From contig NC_014633.1 in NCBI RefSeq assembly GCF_000165505.1, positions 897,625 to 961,624 of the forward strand: DNA of 64,000 nucleotides, written 5' to 3'. Under the pieces are notes generated by a model. The model was not told where the DNA came from. It saw only the letters and a program-made list of their open reading frames with translations, and searched no databases. This document shows positions 57,125-64,000 of the stretch, one piece after another; position 1 is the stretch's first letter; the number at the start of each line of letters is the position of its first letter. Source of the DNA: Ilyobacter polytropus DSM 2926 (GTDB taxonomy: Bacteria; Fusobacteriota; Fusobacteriia; Fusobacteriales; Fusobacteriaceae). A program made the position numbers and the translations under genes.

Positions 57125-57571
57125 ATGAGAGTTGTCGTACAAAGAGTTACAAAGGCACAGGTATCCGTAGAAGGAAATGTCATTGGAAAAATAAAAGAAG
57201 GTCTTCTCATTCTACTTGGAATAACACACGGGGATAATGAGAAAGATACAAAGTGGCTTGTTAACAAAATTTCAGGACTAAGGATATTTTCCGATGGAAA
57301 TGGAAAAATGAACAAATCAATTGAAGATATAGAGGGTGAAATTCTTTTAATCTCGCAGTTTACTTTGTATGGTGATGCTAGAAAAGGAAGAAGACCTAGC
57401 TTTATTGAAGCTGCCAAACCTGATATTGCTGTGCCTCTATACAATAAATTTATTGATCTTGTAAAAGAAAAAAATATAAAAATTTCTGTCGGAGAATTTG
57501 GCGCCGATATGAAAGTTGAACTTCTCAATGATGGACCTGTCACCATGATAATTGATTCTCCTGAAAAATAG
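57125..57571 (+). CDS. dtd: D-aminoacyl-tRNA deacylase
   Basis: A 148-residue enzyme that removes D-amino acids (and glycine) mischarged to tRNA. The start MRVVVQRVTKAQVSVEGN, the SQFTLYGDARKGRRPSF motif (catalytic Ser/Gln-Phe region) and the NDGPVTMIIDSP motif with Gly-cisPro are all present. An AAGGGGG site precedes the ATG. The frame extends upstream without a ribosome site; the ATG matches the family. Monocistronic. Confidence 0.96.
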   Translation: MRVVVQRVTKAQVSVEGNVIGKIKEGLLILLGITHGDNEKDTKWLVNKISGLRIFSDGNGKMNKSIEDIEGEILLISQFTLYGDARKGRRPSFIEAAKPDIAVPLYNKFIDLVKEKNIKISVGEFGADMKVELLNDGPVTMIIDSPEK

Positions 57572-57609
57572 AAAGTTATTTTTTATAATTAATTTTTTTT
57601 GCAAAAGAA

Positions 57610-57640
57610 AAAGGCTGTTGATTTTATTTCAACAGCCTAA
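57610..57640 (-). terminator. Terminator of the HU gene (also facing dtd)
   Basis: AGGCTGTTGA (57612-57621) pairs with TCAACAGCCT (57629-57638); the minus strand ends in UUUUUCUUUU. Confidence 0.87.
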
Positions 57641-57663
57641 GAGATAAAAAATCTAATATAAAT

Positions 57664-57942
57664 TTAGTTAGCTATCTTATCTACCAACTTTTTACCTGGT
57701 TTAAATTTAACTACTTTTTTAGCTTTAACAGTCATCTTTCTACCTGTTTGAGGATTTCTTACTTTTCTTTTGGCCCTTTCTACAACTTCCCATTTACCCC
57801 AACCAATGAAATTGACTTCATTTCCATCGACTAGAATATTTTCAATAGTATCTAATAAAGCATTTAATTTTCTCTCAGCTTCAGCTTTAGATACAAAACC
57901 TCCGTTTTCACAGTACTTTGCTATAAATTCTTTCTTAGTCAT
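57664..57942 (-). CDS. HU family nucleoid DNA-binding protein
   Basis: A 92-residue HU/IHF homologue with the conserved C-terminal arm GRKMTVKAKKVVKFKPGKKLVDKI and the beta-arm proline region RNPQTGRKM. It bends and compacts DNA as a dimer in the nucleoid. It lacks obvious IHF-specific features, so HU is more likely. The ATG at 57942 is preceded by AAAGGGGGGATGGTA; an ATG two codons earlier overlaps that site. Monocistronic. Confidence 0.94.
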   Translation of the reverse strand: MTKKEFIAKYCENGGFVSKAEAERKLNALLDTIENILVDGNEVNFIGWGKWEVVERAKRKVRNPQTGRKMTVKAKKVVKFKPGKKLVDKIAN

Positions 57943-58355
57943 TACCATCCCCCCTTTATTACCTAGTATACTATATATTTTTCTTAAAACAAGTTATCAT
58001 AATAAAAATATTTACAAAAATTATATAACATATTCTTTTATTTCCTTTTTTTATTCTCGATTTTGTTATAAGTTTAATTTTTCCAGATATAAAATTAAAA
58101 ATATTGTTATATTTTTATAATTGTCTTGAGTTATTAGGTACTACGGCACATTTTAATAAATCTCTTTATATTAATAAGACTCTTAAACATATACAAAATA
58201 AATCATATTTTACCAGATAATATATATAATATATGTTTTGTATATAAAATGTGTACTTGTTTTAATTTTCCATATGAAATATCATTTATATAAGCAATTT
58301 GCCTGATTTTGATATATTTAGTATCAAATTATTGCAAATATAGGGGGGGATTAAT
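57943..58355. other. AT-rich intergenic region between HU and citrate synthase
   Basis: It presumably carries divergent promoters, but I can name only weak -10-like boxes (for example TATAAT at 58227). No gene, hairpin or array motif is seen. The last bases are the AGGGGGGG ribosome site of gltA. Confidence 0.55.
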
Positions 58356-59702
58356 TTGTCGCATTATGCAAATAAAGCTTTTGAAAATTTAATTAAAATG
58401 GCACAAAATAATAATTTTATCAAACCTGAACATTATGATAAGTACAGTGTAAAAAAAGGTTTGAGAAATAAAAATGGAACAGGAGTTCTTGTTGGACTCA
58501 CTAAAGTTGGTTATGTACAAGGATATGACGTAATTGATGCGGTTAAGGTTCCAAAAGAGGGGGCTTTATATTATAGAGGTATAGAGGTAAAAGATTTTGT
58601 AAAGGGATTTCAAAAAGAAGATAGAATGGGTTTTGAAGAATGCGTTTTTTTGCTTCTTTTCGGTAAGCTTCCATCAAAAGATGAACTTGAAGAATTTAAT
58701 TTATTACTCGATGAACTGCGGTTTCTTCCAGATGGGTTCACTGAAAATTTTTTGCTAAAACTTCCAAGCAAAAATATTATGAACTTACTTCAAAGAAGCG
58801 TACTTTTTCTTTATTCTATGGACGATGAGGCTGATGATCTCGATGTTGAGAATTTAGTCAGACAAAGTCTTGAGCTTATTGCTAAAATTCCTACCATAAT
58901 GGCATATGGATATCATGCTACAGAACATTATTTTAACGAAAAAAGTTTATTTATACATCCACCTAAAAGAGGTCTTAGTACTGCTGAAAATATTTTACAT
59001 ATGAGTAGACACAACAGTAAGTACACAAAAACAGAAGCAGAAGTTTTAGATCTATGCCTAGTACTTCATGCTGAACACGGTGGAGGTAACAATTCCGCTT
59101 TTGCGACTCATGTTGTTTCATCTAGTGGTACAGACACTTATTCCGCTATTTCCACGGCCATAGGTTCTCTGAAAGGTCCAAAACATGGTGGAGCAAATTC
59201 AAAAGTTAAACTTATGATTAGCAACATCAAGGATAATGTTAAAAATTTTGAAGATAAAAACGAACTTAAAAACTATCTAATGAAAATACTGAGTAAAAAA
59301 GCTTTTGATAACGAAGGATTAATATATGGTATGGGACATGCTATCTACACTCTCTCTGATCCTAGAGCAGTTCTTTTAAAAGAAAAAGCTTATGAACTTG
59401 CCAAAGAGAAAAATAATATAAAAGAGTTCCAACTTTATAGTGATGTAGAATCTCTTACAAAAGAAATTTTTAAAAATTCAAAAGGTAAGCTTATGTGTGC
59501 GAATGTTGATCTATACTCCGGATTTATTTATGATATGCTGAACATCCCAGAGAATCTTTACACTCCTATTTTTGCAGCTGCCCGTTCTGCTGGATGGTCA
59601 GCACACAGAATTGAACAAATTCTAAGTGATAAGAAAATCATAAGGCCTGCTTATCAGCATGTTCATGGTGACAATGATTACACGCCATTAAGTAAGAGGT
59701 AA
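58356..59702 (+). CDS. gltA: Citrate synthase
   Basis: A 448-residue enzyme condensing acetyl-CoA and oxaloacetate to citrate. Key segments are GALYYRGIEVKDFVKGF near the N-terminus, HAEHGGGNNSAFATHVVSS with the first catalytic His, LKGPKHGGANSKVK, and GMGHAIYTLSDPRA with the second His-Asp set; the final SAHRIEQILSDKKIIRPAYQHVHGD is typical. The start is a TTG six bases after AGGGGGGG. Monocistronic with a strong terminator. Probably a type II-like longer form. Confidence 0.95.
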   Translation: MSHYANKAFENLIKMAQNNNFIKPEHYDKYSVKKGLRNKNGTGVLVGLTKVGYVQGYDVIDAVKVPKEGALYYRGIEVKDFVKGFQKEDRMGFEECVFLLLFGKLPSKDELEEFNLLLDELRFLPDGFTENFLLKLPSKNIMNLLQRSVLFLYSMDDEADDLDVENLVRQSLELIAKIPTIMAYGYHATEHYFNEKSLFIHPPKRGLSTAENILHMSRHNSKYTKTEAEVLDLCLVLHAEHGGGNNSAFATHVVSSSGTDTYSAISTAIGSLKGPKHGGANSKVKLMISNIKDNVKNFEDKNELKNYLMKILSKKAFDNEGLIYGMGHAIYTLSDPRAVLLKEKAYELAKEKNNIKEFQLYSDVESLTKEIFKNSKGKLMCANVDLYSGFIYDMLNIPENLYTPIFAAARSAGWSAHRIEQILSDKKIIRPAYQHVHGDNDYTPLSKR

Positions 59703-59771
59703 AATAAAGAATTTTATACTTTAAACTATACCTTGTAGCAGGAATACTAAAAAAACTATCCTTAAGAGTAT

Positions 59772-59810
59772 AAAAGATGACTTCTGTACAATATAGAAGT
59801 CATCTTTTTT
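59772..59810 (+). terminator. Terminator of citrate synthase
   Basis: AAAGATGACTTCT pairs with AGAAGTCATCTTT and ends in T6. Confidence 0.92.
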
Positions 59811-60683
59811 AAATTCTACTGATAATTATGCTTATTATAATCATTTTTATATTTTGCCACCACTCTTTTAATCTTATTCGTTGTCTTCTTTGATTCTAAA
59901 TCTAAATAATGCTTCATATGTCTAAAAAATTATTTTATTAAAGCATTATCCTAGAAATTTTTTTTACGTAATATTTATTGAGAATTTTTCTTAGATTTCA
60001 ATAACTTTTTAAATTTTGGATTATTGTAGTTAAACCCTTGATATAATTAAATTAAGCAAACGGAATCAAGCTTAAATTTACTTTTAATCATGTGCTTGAC
60101 TGTATTTAAAGTAATATCAAAATGAAAACTGCTTCTATCTTCATAAATTTTTTTTAAGCTTCATGAGGCTTAATATTCTCAAAATTAGTAATATCTTTTC
60201 CCAAAGGTCGTCCTGAGTTTGATTGTCTTAAGTCTTTTAACTCTAATTCTACTTATTTCTTAAAAGTATTTCTAAAACGATTTTTTATAGTAATATTCTC
60301 TTCAATCCTAATATATATATATCAAATCAAACTCCTTCAAAGATTAAATTCTAAAGCTTGTCCGATTTATATTTTTCAATAGATTAGCTTTTAAACTCAA
60401 GACTATCTGTTATAGTTTTATTGGACACTTTTAATATATTTTTATTTTGTGATAACAACTTAAATTTTTTATCAGAGACTAGTTTTTTTTACAAATAGAT
60501 TCATCTATTTGTAAATTCGTATAAATTTTTATCAAAAAAACCATAAAACAGGAACTTTTTTTCAAGTGTCAAGTTTCATGGTTATACTTTATTGTCTGTA
60601 CCGATTTTCTATTTTCTATTTTTTAATTGATTAGATTTAAGTTAAATAAGCTATGAATAATAAAATATTTTGAAGTTTTATAA
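59811..60683. other. Long gene-free, decayed-looking region
   Basis: No frame above 60 codons has a ribosome site. On the minus strand the sequence between about 60,560 and 60,000 reads as short broken frames (for example KIYEDRSSFHFDITLNTVKHMIK) separated by stops. This suggests a degenerate gene, perhaps of a mobile element, but I cannot name it. Short repeats include ACAAATAGATTCATCTATTTGT (60494-60515, palindromic). Confidence 0.45.
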
Positions 60684-60971
60684 TTAAAAATTGATTATCT
60701 CTGCGGTTATTTCGTACCAAGGACCGTCTTCATCTTCTCCTAGCTCTACATAGAAAGTTACCTGAGTATCTTCCAATGTAAATCCTACATAAGAATTATT
60801 TTCATCATCATTAAAGTAAGCTACTTTTTTTAATTTGAAATTTAATATTTTCTCTCCGATTTCCGGTTGTTGACTAATCAATTCATAGAGATCCTCTTTT
60901 ATATCAAATCCAAACTCTTTAATTTTATCTGAAATAACATCTAATCTACGATAAAGTTTTTCTTTATCCAT
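60684..60971 (-). CDS. Small acidic protein of unknown function
   Basis: A 95-residue protein with no membrane segment, rich in Glu and Asp, with a predicted helix (MDKEKLYRRLDVISDKIKEFG) followed by beta strands (VAYFNDDENNSYVGFTLEDTQVTFYVELGEDEDGPWYEITAEI). GAGGTG lies ten bases before the ATG. I do not recognise it; acidic small proteins of this kind can be antitoxin- or immunity-like, but no partner is visible. Confidence 0.7.
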   Translation of the reverse strand: MDKEKLYRRLDVISDKIKEFGFDIKEDLYELISQQPEIGEKILNFKLKKVAYFNDDENNSYVGFTLEDTQVTFYVELGEDEDGPWYEITAEIINF

Positions 60972-61142
60972 AATTCACCTCTTAATTTACTTAATAATAT
61001 ATTGTTTTGAATCTCATATTATATGATAGATATTTTATCATAAATATAAAATAAATAACAATGAATTTTATATTTATTTTCACTAGTTATTCTTGTTATG
61101 AATTCTTTGAGTCAAAAGAATTTTGACTTTTTTTAGGTTTTC

Positions 61143-61187
61143 AATGTAAAAAGTCTCCTATGAAATATTTAGGAGACTTTTTACATT
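61143..61187. terminator. Long hairpin terminator
   Basis: AATGTAAAAAGTCTCCTA (61143-61160) pairs with its complement at 61170-61187 over 18 bases around a nine-base loop. It separates the small acidic gene from the upstream minus-strand genes and can act in both directions. Confidence 0.75.
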
Positions 61188-61221
61188 AAATATTTAATTT
61201 TTTAACTTCAGATAAGATCAG

Positions 61222-61248
61222 ATAAAAGTATCGCGGCGACACTTTTAT
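61222..61248. repeat. GC-rich hairpin, copy 2
   Basis: ATAAAAGTATCG / CGACACTTTTAT with a CGG loop. On the minus strand the single mismatch becomes a G-U pair, so the RNA of that strand is the likely functional form. The inner 15 bases match the hairpin at 55429-55457 with one change. Confidence 0.65.
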
Positions 61249-61448
61249 TTGATAAAAAAATAATATAAAGTATAAATAATGTAAAAAAATAAAACAATCT
61301 TTATAAAATGATCTTTTTTTATTTTATGTTTATTTACTATTTTTACTACAAATAAAATAAATTTGATTTTTCTCATTTCAAAAGGTATTTTATCAATAGA
61401 TTTATCTATAAGCAGATCTATTTCACTCTTATTTAAGCTTTTTTTCAT
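61245..61448 (-). CDS. Possible small membrane-anchored protein
   Basis: A 67-residue frame with a charged N-terminal helix (MKKSLNKSEIDLLIDKSIDKI) and a hydrophobic, Tyr- and Phe-rich C-terminus (IVLFFYIIYTLYYFFIK). The only ribosome-site candidate (GAGGGAG) lies about 15 bases upstream, too far for strong initiation. It could be real or a chance frame. Its stop lies within the GC-rich hairpin at 61222-61248. Confidence 0.35.
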   Translation of the reverse strand: MKKSLNKSEIDLLIDKSIDKIPFEMRKIKFILFVVKIVNKHKIKKDHFIKIVLFFYIIYTLYYFFIK

Positions 61449-61501
61449 TTTAAAAATATTTCTCCCTCTTTAATAATATTCATGAATGTATTATTAAAAA
61501 A

Positions 61502-62386
61502 TTAAGCTTTTTCTTTCGCTTTTTTCAGGTTCTTTACAAGAATCCACATAAAACATTCAATATCAATATAATCTCTTGGGTTTAAAATATCAATATTTTT
61601 TTTAGAAATTTCAGCAAATTTTAAAAATTTAAAATATGTATTCCAGTTTGGAGTCATATTATAACTGATATCAAAAGCAAAAATTTCAGCAGATTTTTTT
61701 GAAATTTTTGGTTTGAGAAATAAATATTTATCTGGTTTTAGCATATTCATAAAGTACGTTATTATCGTCCACTTATTACAGTTAATCGATTCTAAACAAT
61801 CTTTAAAATCTATGAACCTCTCTTCTTCTGTTTTTTTATCTGTGTAAAATAGATCATACAGTGTTTGAATAAATCTTTCTTGATTTTCTACTTTACTTAT
61901 TGCTTTTCTAAAATTTGTTTTTTCAATACTATGAATGTTCTTACTAGCTGAGATAAGTTTTTTAGAAACTTCAGCAATTTCTGAATAATCTTTGCTTTCC
62001 AGACTTTTTGATAATTTTTCTTCTGACAAATTCATTTTAAATTCATTTATCAGATTTTCTTTGTATTTTCTTTCATTTTCAAGGTAACCTTCATCATAAA
62101 ATCCTTTTGGATAAACAGATAAAAAAATCTGTATAAGATCTTCTATTGGGAAGTTTTCTTTTACACTTACTTTTTTTGTTTTTTTATTATTTAATGTACA
62201 TAAAAGTCTATCTTCCTTATATTTGGTTATTTCACCCTCATCTAAAATTTCTTCTAAAATTGCAATTTTACTATTTAAAAGTTTAACTCCAGCATTAATA
62301 AAGTCAATTGTAACTTTATAACCATTTGTTTCTATTATCTCTCCTATTCCCCACTCCTGTTTTTTTATATGTTTGACAAATTTCAA
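61502..62386 (-). CDS. Unknown protein with DUF3553-like N-terminus
   Basis: A 294-residue cytoplasmic protein. Residues about 4-50 (VKHIKKQEWGIGEIIETNGYKVTIDFINAGVKLL) look like a small SH3/Tudor-like DUF3553 domain, often found on helicase- or DNA-associated proteins. The remainder is helical with NKWTIITYFMNMLKPDKYLFLKPKISKKSAEIFAFDISYNMTPNWNTY, a conserved-looking block I cannot assign. The start is a TTG nine bases after GGGGGG. It is transcribed away from the repeat array that begins about 200 bases upstream. Function unknown. Confidence 0.68.
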   Translation of the reverse strand: MKFVKHIKKQEWGIGEIIETNGYKVTIDFINAGVKLLNSKIAILEEILDEGEITKYKEDRLLCTLNNKKTKKVSVKENFPIEDLIQIFLSVYPKGFYDEGYLENERKYKENLINEFKMNLSEEKLSKSLESKDYSEIAEVSKKLISASKNIHSIEKTNFRKAISKVENQERFIQTLYDLFYTDKKTEEERFIDFKDCLESINCNKWTIITYFMNMLKPDKYLFLKPKISKKSAEIFAFDISYNMTPNWNTYFKFLKFAEISKKNIDILNPRDYIDIECFMWILVKNLKKAKEKA

Positions 62387-62574
62387 AGTATTTTTCCCCC
62401 CTTACTTTTCCCTTATAATATTACCCTATAAATTATTAAAATCAAAATTAGAATTTTTTAATAATAAAAATTAAACTGAACAAAACCTATATGTATGTGA
62501 TATGTAATATGTATTATGTATTATGTAGTGAATCAATTAATAGTAGATGACTCTTTTAAATACCTTATAAAATA

Positions 62575-64000
62575 AGGGATACAGAGGATTTAAAGAAATA
62601 AAATTATAATTTCAAAAGGATTATAATTTTAGACCAGTAATACCAGGTATAAAATTATTATTAAATATAAAGGATTATAATCTAATCCAGTAAAATAAGC
62701 TTTTAAATAAGATTATGTAGACATTGTTTTTTATAAAGTATAAAGGATGACAACAGCTAAAGTAGAAATTTCAATGAAGTGAATAGATATAAAATAATGA
62801 GGATGATAAAATGGACCTTATATTTCAAGGCGCGATACTTTTCAGTGTTATAATAATAAAAGGATGACAGAGTTTAAAATATATTTTATATTATAAAACA
62901 TAAGGGATGATAAAGTATCTCAATTAATTCAGGTATTATTAAATGTTATTATATTAATAAATAAAACATTATAAATTATAATTATTCAGTGATGCTAATC
63001 TAAGTTAGCAAAACTTAAAATTTTTGATTATAAATAATAAAGGATGATAATCAAAAATAATATTTTTTATAAAAATTCTCTATGTATAATCTACTTAAAA
63101 TTTTATATAAAATATAAAAAAAATTTTTTATATTAATCCAATCCTTTATTTATAAAGGCTTGGAAACAAAATACTAAATTTAAAGTTTGCTTAAAAATCA
63201 TAATATACCAAATAAAAAGCTTTATTTGATATTGTTATAAATAATGTTGAATTTTAGAAATAGTTTATTTTCTTTTGGTTAATAAATAAGTGATGATAAA
63301 ATAAGTACTAGTTTTACAGGCTAATTAAAGGAAGAGGTAAAAAAAAAGAAATTATAATATTTAAAGGATAATAAAAACCAGTTAATTTTTCATTGTATAA
63401 TTAATAAAGGATTATAAAAAAGTATCTATTTTTATAGATGTAGAATATCATCACTGATTAGTTATAATAGAATTACTTATATTATAATTAATAAGGGATA
63501 TTAAAATAAACCAATAAAATAAGGAATTTATAAGTAGAACTACAATAAATTAAAGTATAATTTTACAGGGATGATAAGAAATATCGAAATAAAAATTCAA
63601 AGGAATTGGTATGATTATATGGAAAGCATGTATAGAATAGATTTAAATACTATTAAACTTTCTTTTTATACTAATTTATATAAAGTTTTAGAATAACCCA
63701 ATAAATATACATAATTAATTTATCCATTGAAAATTAGGATAATATAGTTTTATAAATTTTAAAAATTATATTACAGATTATTTTTTATCTACTTATAAAA
63801 TAAGCATTTTCATAATAAAAACTTAAGTTAAAATATAAAAAAGTGTAACTTATAATTTATTGGTGATGATATAAGTTATTAAATTATTATTTTACAAGGA
63901 TGATAAAAAAAGCTTGGTTTTATTAATCTTCTTGATTTTTATTGAAAAAATGTTATAATTTAAAAAGGATGATAAAATTATAACTTTTCTGGGATGATAA
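62575..64000 (+). repeat. Array of about twenty TATAAT-N6-RGGATGATAA motifs
   Basis: The consensus is (T)TATAAT, six variable bases, then AGGATGATAA or GGGATGATAA. Cores of the second half begin at 62617, 62671, 62744, 62800, 62861, 62904, 62989, 63041, 63290, 63365, 63408, 63495, 63568, 63862, 63897, 63966 and 63991, plus partial ones near 62576 and 63736. All have the same orientation; distances range from 25 to about 250 bases. The halves form an imperfect inverted repeat (TTATAAT against ATKATAA, nine bases apart). No protein gene of normal size is seen here, and the array continues past the window edge. Confidence 0.8.
62811..62867 (+). CDS. Possible micro-ORF between two array units
   Basis: ATG at 62811 lies eight bases after AGG of one array unit, and the frame encodes MDLIFQGAILFSVIIIKG before ending at the TGA inside the next unit. 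This may be coincidental; other units do not start comparable frames. Conceptually the unit serves as ribosome site and as stop. Confidence 0.2.
   Translation: MDLIFQGAILFSVIIIKG

Noticed and set aside
62575..64000. CRISPR array
   Set aside because: Repeat cores are about 22 bases with variable bases, spacer lengths vary from 25 to 250 bases, and no cas genes are in the window.

Overview
The window looks like chromosomal DNA of a low-GC, outer-membrane-bearing anaerobe. Fusobacteriota of the Ilyobacter/Propionigenium/Fusobacterium type fits best. The reasons are strongly AT-rich intergenic DNA, Gram-positive-looking housekeeping genes with strong AGGAGG-type ribosome binding sites, and genes for lipopolysaccharide core synthesis (heptosyltransferase-like, WaaY-like kinase). 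The assignment is inferred from gene content only; no search was run.

Layout. Positions 1-3209 (minus) hold the end of an IS3-family element abutting a small envelope-polysaccharide operon. From 3.4 to 10 kb lie a coiled-coil protein, a degenerate SF1 helicase-like ATPase, two tandem four-helix membrane paralogues, a small alarmone synthetase and a PdxH-like flavoprotein. From 10.1 to 21.3 kb (minus) there is a large block. It contains an E. coli Ynj-like ABC importer with a CDP-alcohol phosphotransferase, three rhodanese proteins (one fused to a TVP38 membrane domain), a separate TVP38 protein, and an 864-residue FAD/Fe-S/CCG-domain oxidoreductase. Together these suggest a sulfur-trafficking and electron-transfer module. 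A nine-tRNA operon follows (21.8-22.6 kb), then adenosine deaminase, an exported FMN-bind-like protein, a GNAT fusion, galE, hflX and a Na/phosphate cotransporter. Next come guaB behind a purine riboswitch and clpB behind a CIRCE operator. A cyclic-nucleotide-domain protein precedes an exported nickel superoxide dismutase, and then the gnd-zwf-pgl operon.

Positions 39.6-44.6 kb hold a complete rRNA operon (minus, 16S-23S-5S, no spacer tRNA) with promoter and processing stems, followed by a three-tRNA operon. From 45.6 to 59.7 kb the genes are a HAD phosphatase, iscS-lysE-mnmA, a helicase-nuclease-LexA-like protease fusion, psd, mgsA, a YgjP-like metallopeptidase, pncB, dtd, HU and citrate synthase. 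From 59.8 kb the sequence becomes gene-poor and AT-rich.

The strongest unexplained structure is at about 62.6-64.0 kb, where roughly twenty same-strand copies of a motif occur. The motif is a TATAAT-like hexamer, exactly six bases, then RGGATGATAA, and it forms an imperfect inverted repeat with a nine-base spacer. Three solitary copies lie near gene 3' ends at 49.96, 50.01 and 54.79 kb. The array runs off the window edge, and its function (iteron or origin, partition site, operator array, or promoter array) cannot be settled here. The helicase-nuclease-S24 fusion and the rhodanese/TVP38/oxidoreductase block are the best protein-level candidates for little-described systems.
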